DNA from: Gammaproteobacteria bacterium
GTDB taxonomy: Bacteria; Pseudomonadota; Gammaproteobacteria; Steroidobacterales; Woeseiaceae
Direction of reading: 5' to 3'
DNA: 12,605 nucleotides
Assembly: GCA_029881015.1 (NCBI GenBank)
Contig: JAOUNK010000057.1
Span: 1 to 12,605, forward strand
Shown here piece by piece: positions 6,268 through 12,605 of this stretch (the first letter of the stretch is position 1; each line of letters starts with the position of its first letter). The notes under the pieces are model-generated. The model was given only the letters and a program-made list of their open reading frames with translations. It ran no database searches and was not told where the DNA came from. A program made the position numbers and the translations under genes.

Positions 6268-8325
6268 TCAGCCTGCTTTTTCGCCACTGATTCCGAGCCC
6301 CAGGGCACGAATCGAGTGGATCTCGTCGCGCAGCTTCGCCGCCTCTTCGAACTCCAGATCCCGGGCGTGCTTGAGCATCCTCTTTTCGAGCTTCGCGGCC
6401 CGCTTCAGGAGTTGCTCCGGACTCATTATTTCATAAATCGCTTTCTTTTCCGCCGCTTTGCGACTGCTCCTGCCAGGCACCGGGTACGCGGACTCCATGA
6501 CGTCCGCCACCTGCTTGACGATTGTCCTGGGCGTAATGCCGTGCGTGTCGTTGTAAATCACCTGCTTTTCGCGGCGCCGGTCGGTTTCGTCCAGGGCTCG
6601 GCGCATGGAGCCGGTAATGCGATCGCCATACAGGATCGCCGTGCCGTGCACATGCCGCGCAGCACGCCCGATCGTCTGTATCAGCGAACGCTCTGAGCGC
6701 AGGAAGCCCTCCTTGTCCGCGTCCAGGATAGCGACCAGGGAAACCTCGGGCATATCCAGGCCTTCGCGAAGCAGGTTGATACCTACCAACACGTCGAAAG
6801 CCCCCAGCCGCAGGTCCCGGATAATCTCGGTGCGCTCGACGGTACCGATATCCGAGTGCAGGTAGCGCACCGCAATGCCGTGTTCCCGCAGGTAGTCCGT
6901 CAGGTCCTCGGACATGCGCTTCGTCAGGGTGGTGATGAGCACCCGCTCCCCATTCGCGGTGCGCTTGTTTATCTCGGACAACACGTCGTCGACCTGCGTG
7001 CCTGCCGGCCGCACCTCGACCGATGGATCGATGAGCCCGGTCGGACGAACGAGCTGCTCGACGATGTTATCGGCGTGTTCTTTCTCGTAGTCGCCCGGCG
7101 TCGCCGACACATAGATGGTCTGTGGCGACAGGCCCTCGAACTCGTCAAAACGCAACGGCCGGTTGTCGAGCGCCGATGGCAGGCGGAAGCCATACTCGAC
7201 GAGGGTTTCCTTGCGAGAGCGGTCTCCCTTGTACATCGCACCGAGCTGGGGCACCGTCACGTGGCTCTCGTCGACAATCAGCAGCGCGTCGTCGGGCACG
7301 TAGTCGAACAGGCACGGTGGCGGCTCGCCGGGTTCCCTGCCCGACAGGTAGCGCGAGTAGTTCTCGATTCCGGAACAGTAACCGAGCTCCCTGATCATCT
7401 CTAGATCAAATAAGGTTCTCTGCTCAAGCCTTTGTGCTTCAAGCAGTTTTTCATGCTCGCGAAGGTATACCAGCCGGTCTTTGAGCTCGACCTTGATGTG
7501 CTCGCAGGCCTCCAGGAGCTTCTCGCGCGGCGTGACGTAGTGCGTCTTCGGGAAGATCGTAAATCGTGGCACGTGACGCACGACTTCACCGGTCAGGGGA
7601 TCGAAGTACGCAATCGACTCCACCTCGTCATCGAACAGCTCGATGCGTACCGCGTCCCGCTCGGACTCTGCGGGGAACACGTCGATGACATCGCCCCTTA
7701 CCCGGTAGGTGCCCTGGGAGAGCTCCAGCTCATTGCGCGTGTACTGCATCTCCGCAAGGCGCCGCAGGATGGTGCGCTGGTCGATACGGTCTCCCCGGGT
7801 GACGTGCAGTACCATACTGAAATAGGCCTCGGGATCGCCAAGACCGTAAATCGCCGATACGGTCGCAACAATAATCGCGTCGGGTCGCTCGATAAGCGCC
7901 TTGGTCGCCGACAGGCGCATCTGCTCGATGTGCTGGTTGATCGACGCGTCCTTCTCGATGAACGTATCCGACGACGGCACGTAGGCTTCGGGCTGATAGT
8001 AGTCGTAATAGGACACGAAATACTCGACGGCATTGTTGGGGAAGAACTCCCTCATCTCCCCGTAGAGCTGCGCCGCAAGGGTCTTGTTGGGCGCGAGGAC
8101 GATCGCGGGGCGTTGCGTACGCTCGATGACGCTGGCGATCGTGTACGTCTTACCCGACCCCGTCACCCCCAGCAGAACCTGCCGTGCAAGCCCGTCATCC
8201 AGCCCCTCCGCAAGCGCGTCTATCGCGGCGGGCTGGTCGCCGGCCGGCGAGAAATCCGCAACCAGTGTAAACCGGCCGCGATCTCTATCCGGGGTATTGG
8301 GGAGGTCTGTTGTTTCACGTACCAT
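6268..8325 (-). CDS. uvrB: UvrABC excinuclease subunit B
   Basis: UvrB is the damage-verifying helicase-like subunit of nucleotide excision repair. It is loaded by UvrA and recruits the UvrC nuclease. From the ATG at 8325 it has 685 residues (Escherichia coli 673). Visible parts are Walker A GVTGSGKT (53-60), the tyrosine-rich damage-probing beta-hairpin (EYFVSYYDYYQPEAY, 101-115), Walker B DESH (352-355), helicase motif V GINLLREGLDMPEV (515-528), motif VI QTIGRAARH (550-558) and a C-terminal UVR domain that meets UvrC (about 634-672). A TTG five codons upstream is an alternative start, but neither has a strong ribosome site. No LexA-type CTG-N10-CAG box was found between the start and about 8420, so SOS control is not apparent here. 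The gene is divergent from the aminotransferase. Confidence 0.98.
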   Translation of the reverse strand: MVRETTDLPNTPDRDRGRFTLVADFSPAGDQPAAIDALAEGLDDGLARQVLLGVTGSGKTYTIASVIERTQRPAIVLAPNKTLAAQLYGEMREFFPNNAVEYFVSYYDYYQPEAYVPSSDTFIEKDASINQHIEQMRLSATKALIERPDAIIVATVSAIYGLGDPEAYFSMVLHVTRGDRIDQRTILRRLAEMQYTRNELELSQGTYRVRGDVIDVFPAESERDAVRIELFDDEVESIAYFDPLTGEVVRHVPRFTIFPKTHYVTPREKLLEACEHIKVELKDRLVYLREHEKLLEAQRLEQRTLFDLEMIRELGYCSGIENYSRYLSGREPGEPPPCLFDYVPDDALLIVDESHVTVPQLGAMYKGDRSRKETLVEYGFRLPSALDNRPLRFDEFEGLSPQTIYVSATPGDYEKEHADNIVEQLVRPTGLIDPSVEVRPAGTQVDDVLSEINKRTANGERVLITTLTKRMSEDLTDYLREHGIAVRYLHSDIGTVERTEIIRDLRLGAFDVLVGINLLREGLDMPEVSLVAILDADKEGFLRSERSLIQTIGRAARHVHGTAILYGDRITGSMRRALDETDRRREKQVIYNDTHGITPRTIVKQVADVMESAYPVPGRSSRKAAEKKAIYEIMSPEQLLKRAAKLEKRMLKHARDLEFEEAAKLRDEIHSIRALGLGISGEKAG
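8297..8325 (+). promoter_or_regulatory. Possible promoter of the aminotransferase gene, inside uvrB
   Basis: TTGGGG (8297-8302) and TACCAT (8320-8325) are 17 bases apart on the + strand. The -10 box would cover the uvrB start codon. Transcription would begin near 8332, about 20 nt before the GTG. The match to consensus is weak. Confidence 0.3.
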
Positions 8326-8352
8326 AGCGCTGCGTACCAAAGGGGCAATCGA

Positions 8353-9537
8353 GTGATCTTACCAGTTTCAAAACGTATGGCTTCAGTGAAACCCTCTCCC
8401 ACAGGCGCCGTCCTCGCGCTGGCTGCCGAACTGCGCGCGGCGGGCCGGGACCTGATCAGCCTGGGGGCCGGCGAACCCGATTTCGACACACCGCCGCACA
8501 TTCGTGATGCGGCCATTGCCGCGATCAACGCCGGGCAGACACGCTACACGCCGGTCGACGGCACGGCCAAACTCAAAGCGGCAATTCAGGCGAAATTCTC
8601 CCGGGAGAACCAGCTGGACTACGCGCTGTCGCAAATCGTGGTTACCTGCGGCGCGAAACAGGCCCTCTTCAACCTGTGCCTTGGCCTGCTCGGATCGGGC
8701 GATGAGGCTATCATCCCGGCGCCGTACTGGGTCTCCTACCCGGACATGGTTCGACTTGCGGGCGCGGAGCCCGTCATCATCGATGCGGGGATCGACCAGG
8801 ACTTCAAGATCACGCCCGAGCAGCTGGATGCGGCCATTAGCGACCGCACCCGGCTCCTGATCATCAACAATCCGTCGAACCCGACCGGTGCCTGTTACAC
8901 GCGGGCCGAGATGAGCGCACTGGGCGCCGTTATCGAGAAGCACCCCGCCATCGTCGTGCTCTCGGACGACATCTATGAGCACATCCACTGGGCGGCTGAC
9001 CCGTTTGTCAGCTTTGCCACGGCCTGCCCGTCCCTGCTGGATCGCACGGTCACCGCGAACGGTGTTTCGAAAGCCTACGCCATGACGGGCTGGCGCATCG
9101 GCTATGCCGCTGGGCCGCAGGAGCTCATCACGGCGATGACGACCGTGCAGAGCCAGAGCACGACCAACGCCTGCAGCGTGTCACAGGCAGCGGCTGTAGC
9201 GGCGCTCAACGGCGACCAGTCCTGCGTCCGTGAGATGGCATCCGCCTACCAGGCACGTAACGACTATTTCGTCGCGGCGCTCAACGAGATCGACGGCTTT
9301 GAGTGCCGTCCTGGCGAGGGTGCTTTTTACGCGTTCCCCAGGGTCCAGGCGGTTCTGGACGCAAGAGGGATGAAGGATGACATCCAGTTCACCGAGTTCC
9401 TCCTCAACGAGGCGGACGTGGCCTGCGTCCCTGGCTCGGCTTTTGGCGCTGCCGGTTATGTGCGCTTTTCCTTCGCCTGTTCGACGGAGACGCTGCAAGA
9501 ATCCATAAGGCGGATAAAACGAGCGCTCATGGCTTGA
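8353..9537 (+). CDS. Class I PLP-dependent aminotransferase (aspartate/prephenate aminotransferase type)
   Basis: The 394-residue protein is a fold-type I, class I/II aminotransferase closest to bacterial aspartate aminotransferases of the Igamma group, which can also transaminate prephenate. Seen are GAGEPDFDTP (38-47), the NNPSNPTG motif with the cofactor-contacting Asn (172-179), D206 and Y208 in SDDIYEH, the Schiff-base lysine K240 in GVSKAYAMTGWRIGY, and the substrate-carboxylate arginine R371 in YVRFSF. I chose GTG at 8353 because AGGGG lies 5-10 bases upstream and homologues begin just before the SKR...KPSPT segment; ATG at 8377 would cut that off. The same frame is open far upstream, but only as antisense to uvrB. 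The exact amino donor and acceptor cannot be told from sequence. The tRNA-Asn promoter overlaps its stop codon. Confidence 0.93.
   Translation: MILPVSKRMASVKPSPTGAVLALAAELRAAGRDLISLGAGEPDFDTPPHIRDAAIAAINAGQTRYTPVDGTAKLKAAIQAKFSRENQLDYALSQIVVTCGAKQALFNLCLGLLGSGDEAIIPAPYWVSYPDMVRLAGAEPVIIDAGIDQDFKITPEQLDAAISDRTRLLIINNPSNPTGACYTRAEMSALGAVIEKHPAIVVLSDDIYEHIHWAADPFVSFATACPSLLDRTVTANGVSKAYAMTGWRIGYAAGPQELITAMTTVQSQSTTNACSVSQAAAVAALNGDQSCVREMASAYQARNDYFVAALNEIDGFECRPGEGAFYAFPRVQAVLDARGMKDDIQFTEFLLNEADVACVPGSAFGAAGYVRFSFACSTETLQESIRRIKRALMA
8356..8361 (-). promoter_or_regulatory. Possible extended -10 promoter of uvrB
   Basis: On the - strand TGG precedes TAAGAT (8361-8356), an extended -10 form. 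No good -35 lies at the proper distance. Transcription would start near 8349, about 24 nt before the uvrB ATG. The element lies within the first codons of the divergent aminotransferase. Confidence 0.35.
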
Positions 9538-9562
9538 CAAGCACCGGAGGCTAGACCAAAAT
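9534..9562 (+). promoter_or_regulatory. Promoter of tRNA-Asn
   Basis: A perfect TTGACA -35 (9534-9539) is 17 bases from CAAAAT (9557-9562). A GC-rich discriminator (CGCGGCCCGC) follows. Transcription would start near 9569, about 23 nt before the tRNA. The -35 box contains the TGA stop of the aminotransferase gene (9535-9537). Confidence 0.65.
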
Positions 9563-9591
9563 CGCGGCCCGCACCTAAGGGTGACCAAAAT

Positions 9592-9667
9592 TCCCCGATA
9601 GCTCAGTTGGTAGAGCGATTGACTGTTAATCAATTGGTCCCTGGTTCGAGTCCGGGTCGGGGAGCCA
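9592..9667 (+). tRNA. tRNA-Asn (anticodon GTT)
   Basis: A 76-nt cloverleaf with encoded CCA (9665-9667). Acceptor arms TCCCCGA (9592-9598) and TCGGGGA (9657-9663) pair fully, with discriminator G at 9664. The anticodon stem ATTGA/TCAAT closes the loop CTGTTAA, giving GTT for AAC and AAU. The T arm has GGTTCGAGTCC. It is followed within ten bases by an intrinsic terminator. Confidence 0.97.
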
Positions 9668-9673
9668 GATTCA

Positions 9674-9706
9674 GAAAAGCCCGCTTTTTAGCGGGCTTTT
9701 TCTTTG
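9674..9706. terminator. Bidirectional intrinsic terminator after tRNA-Asn
   Basis: AGCCCGCT (9678-9685) and AGCGGGCT (9690-9697) form an eight-bp stem with a TTTT loop, followed by TTTTTCTTT-type sequence and preceded by GAAA. It ends tRNA-Asn on the + strand. On the - strand it ends the small-ORF/DUF6498/peptidase unit, whose last codons lie in the stem. Confidence 0.88.
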
Positions 9707-9975
9707 CAGGATCGTAATCCGCACCCCATGAGTTGAAAGGACGTGGTGTAGAGCACCTCGTCGCCCTTGTGGATAGTCAGTGTCATGACACCATCCACCC
9801 GGTCTTCCTTTGCAAGATTGATGCGCGTGACGAAACGTTCCCCAAATACGACGTGGCGCGACCAGCGGTAGCGGGTATCGCCTTCCGGGCGCTCAGAATG
9901 CGACCAGTGTACGTCCACGCGCGGCTGCTTCGCGTGAATCTCGACGCTCCGGTCCAGGCGGTGCTTCTTCTTCAA
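9688..9975 (-). CDS. Small hypothetical protein directly after an amber stop
   Basis: I do not recognise this 95-residue ORF. It would start at TTG (9975-9973), one codon after the TAG that ends the DUF6498-like gene and in the same frame, so the two form a single frame broken only by TAG. No Shine-Dalgarno site is visible; re-initiation after the stop or readthrough are the possible routes. The product is soluble and basic, starts KKKHRLDRSVEI, has alternating beta-like segments (HVVFGERFVTRI, VMTLTIHKGDEVLYTTSF) and a cysteine pair near the end (MGCGLRSC). Its stop TAA lies in the loop/stem of the terminator, so the last five residues are encoded by the hairpin arm. It may be a real small gene, a detached C-terminal domain, or decayed sequence. 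Confidence 0.5.
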   Translation of the reverse strand: MKKKHRLDRSVEIHAKQPRVDVHWSHSERPEGDTRYRWSRHVVFGERFVTRINLAKEDRVDGVMTLTIHKGDEVLYTTSFQLMGCGLRSCKEKAR

Positions 9976-9978
9976 TGC

Positions 9979-10599
9979 CTATGCAGATGGTACTTGGTTT
10001 AGTTGCCGGTGCTCGCGGCGATGAAATGTCACGTCCAGCGCGATCTTCAGAAGCACCAGTATCACGAGGCCTGCCAATGGCTGTCCTTTTTCTATCAGGA
10101 AGAAGCCGCCGAGAATCAGTGCAATGTGAGTAATTGCCATGCGCTTGTACGGCAATGCCATCGCCTGCATCGGCGATAGCCGCTCGTGCTCATTCCGCCC
10201 CATGTAGTTCTCAACGAATGACCAGCCGTGCGACACAAACAAGGCCGCTATGGCGACCCAGCTGAGATTATCGAGAACCAGTCGGTAGTAGTCCTCGGGC
10301 TGCGGGTTGCTGCCCAGATCCTCCATGTGCCCCGAGTACATTCCGAACAACACCATGAAGTGGCCAAACATGAACCCGCCGTAGTGCACGAGGAAGAACA
10401 ACGGCAGGAACAGCCCTTCGCGAATCTCGTCGTTCGTCGACGCGACGACCAGCCGCGCTATACCAAATAGCCCGATGATGACGTTCTCGCACCAGAACAG
10501 GAGCAGCAGGAAGAACACATCCCAATCCCACAGGAAAACACCGGCGAGTGGCAACAGGTTTGCCGCGACCAGCAGTATGAGTGACCAGCGCCCGGTCAT
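9979..10599 (-). CDS. DUF6498-like integral membrane protein
   Basis: The 206-residue protein is mostly membrane-embedded, with hydrophobic segments near residues 6-24, 26-52, 64-88, 113-128, 154-170 and 173-192. The pattern WDVFFLLLLFWCENVIIGLF (26-45) resembles DUF6498 proteins, a family of unknown function with an FWxENVIxGLFxIxR-type core; this is recall, not a search. The start is the ATG at 10599-10597, which overlaps the peptidase stop as ATGA, giving coupled translation. A GTG at 10632 is in frame, but its extra 11 residues are charged and lie wholly within the peptidase gene. A histidine-rich conserved loop (LVHYGGFMFGHF, 70-81) is notable. It ends in TAG with an open frame continuing after it. 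Coupling to an exported peptidase hints at an envelope role, which is inference only. Confidence 0.8.
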   Translation of the reverse strand: MTGRWSLILLVAANLLPLAGVFLWDWDVFFLLLLFWCENVIIGLFGIARLVVASTNDEIREGLFLPLFFLVHYGGFMFGHFMVLFGMYSGHMEDLGSNPQPEDYYRLVLDNLSWVAIAALFVSHGWSFVENYMGRNEHERLSPMQAMALPYKRMAITHIALILGGFFLIEKGQPLAGLVILVLLKIALDVTFHRREHRQLNQVPSA

Positions 10600-11999
10600 T
10601 GGCTTGTCGAAATCTCGATCACGACGTTCCACAGGTACTGCACGAGCCCAATGAACGCCGCTTCCTCGATGCGTTCGTTGTCACCATGCGCACCGTAGCC
10701 ACTGTTTATTTCGTCGACGGATCGTGCGGGTCCAATGCCGTAGGCCTGCATCCCCCTGGCGCGAACCTGCGCCATGTCCGTCGCACCGGTTGACATGATA
10801 GGCAGGACGGTCGCGTCCGGGTACATGCGCAAGGCGACGTTTTCAAGAACCTGGAACATCTCGTTGTCAATCGCTGACGGTGGTGCGGCAGGCCGGTATA
10901 TGTGCTCAGGCACTATCTCGACGCGAGGATCGTCGATGACGGCCGCCAGCTTCGCGTAGAACTCGTCGACATTTTCATCCGGCAGCATGCGAATATCGAT
11001 GATCGCCCTGGCCTCCGACGGGATGACGTTGCGACGAAAGCCCGCGTCGATAACAGTGGGCACCACCGACGTGCGCGAAACCGAATAATGGTAAGGGAAG
11101 GTTTCCAGGAAGTGCCGCTGGATCGCGTCGCTCTCTTCCTCGTTTTCGACATTCAGGTATCGCCACGCATCGTCCGGTGCCGATATCTCCGCCAGGCGCC
11201 GGAAATAAGTGCGTGTGGTCTCGTTGAGACGCACCTCGGTCTGCCACTCACCGGCCTTGGCAATTGCGTTGGCAAGCATGGTTACGGCATTTTGCGTCGT
11301 CGGCACAGAGCCGTGTCCGGGTTTGCCGCGTGCGATGAGGGTTACACGACGCGGCATTTTCTCGGTTGTCTCGATCCCGACGGTGCTGACTTTGCCGTCC
11401 CTGATGACGGACTGACCACCCTCCGCCAGTGCATACTCCGCGTCAATCTTGTCGAAGTGGTTTTCGACCATGAAGTTGATACCAACCTCAGGCGTACCCT
11501 CCTCGCCGGACTCAGCGAGAAAGATAATGTCCCGCTCCAGGTCGACACCGTAGCGCTTGAGTAACTTCAGGACGATCAGCGCGGCCGCAACATTGTCCTT
11601 GTCGTCGAGCGTGCCACGGCCATAAATGAACCCATCTTCGCGATTGCCGCTTAAAGGATCGGCATACCATTTGTCCGGTTGCACACCGACGACATCGGTA
11701 TGTCCCATGATCAGGATTGGACGCTTGGTGCCGTTACCCGGAATTCGGGCAACCAGATTTGCTCGCGACTCTTCCAGCGCAAAGACCTCCGATTCGATGC
11801 CTTCTTTCGCAAGTTCTGCCTTCAGGTAGTCGACGACGAGCGTCTCGTTGCCAGGCGGATTGGTCGTGTCTATCCGCACGAGTTCGACCAGGTGCCGGAT
11901 CGCCTCTTCACCCGCAGCGTCCCAGTCGACCAGGTAGGACTGCTGCGCGTTTGCCGCCGTGATCGAACACAGCAACACCAAGCCGCTGATTATTCTCAT
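10596..11999 (-). CDS. Exported M20-family zinc metallopeptidase
   Basis: The protein (467 residues from ATG 11999) has a Sec signal peptide, MRIISGLVLLCSITAANA, with likely cleavage after ANA (residue 18). It therefore probably acts in the periplasm. It is an M20/M25/M40 metallo-hydrolase, a di-zinc family that removes C-terminal or acyl groups from peptides and amino acids. Predicted metal ligands are H100, D132, E167, E193 and H438. D102 supports the zinc site and E166 is the general base, in the motifs GHTDVV, GRGTLDDKDN, ESGEEGTPE, LAEGG and GAHGDNERI. H229 in GKPGHGS marks the dimerisation lid domain. The frame extends 19 codons further upstream, but those residues would bury the signal peptide. 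Overall length resembles PM20D1/carboxypeptidase-S-like members; the substrate is unknown. The next gene overlaps by ATGA. Confidence 0.93.
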   Translation of the reverse strand: MRIISGLVLLCSITAANAQQSYLVDWDAAGEEAIRHLVELVRIDTTNPPGNETLVVDYLKAELAKEGIESEVFALEESRANLVARIPGNGTKRPILIMGHTDVVGVQPDKWYADPLSGNREDGFIYGRGTLDDKDNVAAALIVLKLLKRYGVDLERDIIFLAESGEEGTPEVGINFMVENHFDKIDAEYALAEGGQSVIRDGKVSTVGIETTEKMPRRVTLIARGKPGHGSVPTTQNAVTMLANAIAKAGEWQTEVRLNETTRTYFRRLAEISAPDDAWRYLNVENEEESDAIQRHFLETFPYHYSVSRTSVVPTVIDAGFRRNVIPSEARAIIDIRMLPDENVDEFYAKLAAVIDDPRVEIVPEHIYRPAAPPSAIDNEMFQVLENVALRMYPDATVLPIMSTGATDMAQVRARGMQAYGIGPARSVDEINSGYGAHGDNERIEEAAFIGLVQYLWNVVIEISTSQ

Positions 12000-12109
12000 G
12001 TATTTTTCGCCGCGCTTGTGGAATACCCGGGTAGGATAGCCCCTCTGCCGGAACAACGAAACACTGCCAGCCCCAGGTCGCGCTGCCCGGATCGAGGTGC
12101 GGGGAGTGA

Positions 12110-12605
12110 CTAGTTGGACAGAAGACTCTTGAGGTGCTCGCGAAAGAGCTCACCCGTATCCGGGTGTTTGAGGCCGTAGGCAACGGTTGCCTGCAAGTAG
12201 CCTAACTTGCTACCGCAGTCATAACGCACACCGTCAAACGAATATGCGTATACGGCCGATTCGTCGAGCAGGTCGGCGATCCCGTCGGTGAGCTGGATCT
12301 CACCCCCTGCGCCCCGCCCGGTCTTCTCGAGCTTGTCGAAGATTGCCGGAGTCAGGAGGTAACGGCCGACCACGGCCGAATTCGACGGCGCATCCTCCGG
12401 TGCAGGTTTCTCAACGATCTGCGTGATGCGATTCCGGTTGGACTCATCGACAGCGACGATGCCATAACTCGACGTATGAGCCCTCGGTACCGTCTCCACG
12501 GCGACGACGCTGCCCCCGTGCTCGGCGAATTCAGCCGCCATCTGGGCAAGGCACCCGGGCTCGCCGGCAATCAGGTCATCGGCGAGATGGATAAAGAACG
12601 GTTCA
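12110..12605 (-). CDS. galU: UTP--glucose-1-phosphate uridylyltransferase (5' part beyond the window)
   Basis: The visible 164 residues are the C-terminal half of GalU, which makes UDP-glucose from UTP and glucose-1-phosphate for envelope polysaccharides and galactose use. The frame is open to the right edge. Recognisable segments are the DDLI of the substrate pocket near the edge, SSYGIV, EKPAPEDAPSNSAVVGRY, GGEIQLTDGIADLL and VRYDCGSKLGYLQATVAYGL, all in the GalU order. The acidic DD near the edge is preceded by FFIHLA rather than the more usual FAVLL, a mild variation. It stops at TAG (12112-12110), 110 bases before the peptidase start; I see no clear terminator in that gap. Related nucleotidyltransferases such as RfbA lack this exact set of motifs. 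Confidence 0.93.
   Translation of the reverse strand, partial: EPFFIHLADDLIAGEPGCLAQMAAEFAEHGGSVVAVETVPRAHTSSYGIVAVDESNRNRITQIVEKPAPEDAPSNSAVVGRYLLTPAIFDKLEKTGRGAGGEIQLTDGIADLLDESAVYAYSFDGVRYDCGSKLGYLQATVAYGLKHPDTGELFREHLKSLLSN

Noticed and set aside
7432..8352. Upstream extension of the aminotransferase frame across uvrB
   Set aside because: Open frame continues antisense to uvrB, but aminotransferase homology starts near the GTG at 8353, which has a ribosome site.
10600..10632. GTG start for the DUF6498-like gene
   Set aside because: It adds 11 charged residues lying in the peptidase gene; the ATGA overlap at 10599 is a better start.
10902..11564. + strand ORF opposite the M20 peptidase
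   Set aside because: Shadow of a complete catalytic gene whose motifs are all on the other strand.
12000..12056. Upstream start for the M20 peptidase
   Set aside because: It would place 19 residues before a clear Sec signal peptide that begins at ATG 11999.
1..12605. CRISPR arrays, insertion sequences, phage genes or att-type repeats at the tRNA genes
   Set aside because: No regularly spaced repeats, transposase-like or integrase-like frames, or duplicated tRNA 3' ends were found by reading.

Overview
The window looks like chromosomal DNA of a moderately GC-rich gammaproteobacterium. The evidence is the block infC-rpmI-rplT-pheS-pheT-ihfA-merR ending at tRNA-Pro(GGG), an uvrB gene divergent from a class I aminotransferase, and tRNA genes with encoded CCA ends. 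The placement rests on gene order and protein similarity recalled from memory; I cannot name a genus. No gene-free stretch exceeds 300 bases. The longest gap between protein genes (470-693) holds a terminator, tRNA-Pro and its probable promoter. I saw no insertion sequence, prophage, CRISPR array or rRNA.

Left edge (1-469, + strand): the 3' end of a small membrane protein gene runs into a 95-residue protein that closely matches encapsulated ferritin (EncFtn). All known ferroxidase-centre residues are present, but the C-terminal encapsulin-targeting peptide is absent and no encapsulin gene follows. A bidirectional terminator ends this unit.

Translation and nucleoid block (545-6212, - strand, read right to left): tRNA-Val(GAC), a strong promoter, infC (IF3, probably starting at AUC), a 126-base leader with alternative hairpins where L20 autoregulation is expected, rpmI, rplT, a strong hairpin, pheS, pheT, ihfA, an overlapping merR-type regulator, then tRNA-Pro(GGG). 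thrS, often found just upstream of infC, is not here. IF3, L35/L20 and the two subunits of PheRS serve translation. IHF-alpha, one half of a DNA-bending heterodimer, rides on the same transcript.

Repair and metabolism (6268-9667): uvrB (- strand) and a class I PLP aminotransferase (+ strand) are divergent with only 27 bases between start codons, so their promoters must overlap the neighbouring coding sequence. tRNA-Asn(GTT) follows the aminotransferase with its own promoter and a bidirectional terminator.

Right part (9688-12605, - strand): a truncated galU, then an exported M20-family metallopeptidase translationally coupled (ATGA) to a DUF6498-like membrane protein. That gene is followed in the same frame, directly after an amber stop, by a small unknown ORF whose end lies inside the terminator hairpin. 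The most unusual items are the targeting-peptide-free EncFtn, the amber-separated ORF pair, and the probable AUC start of infC.
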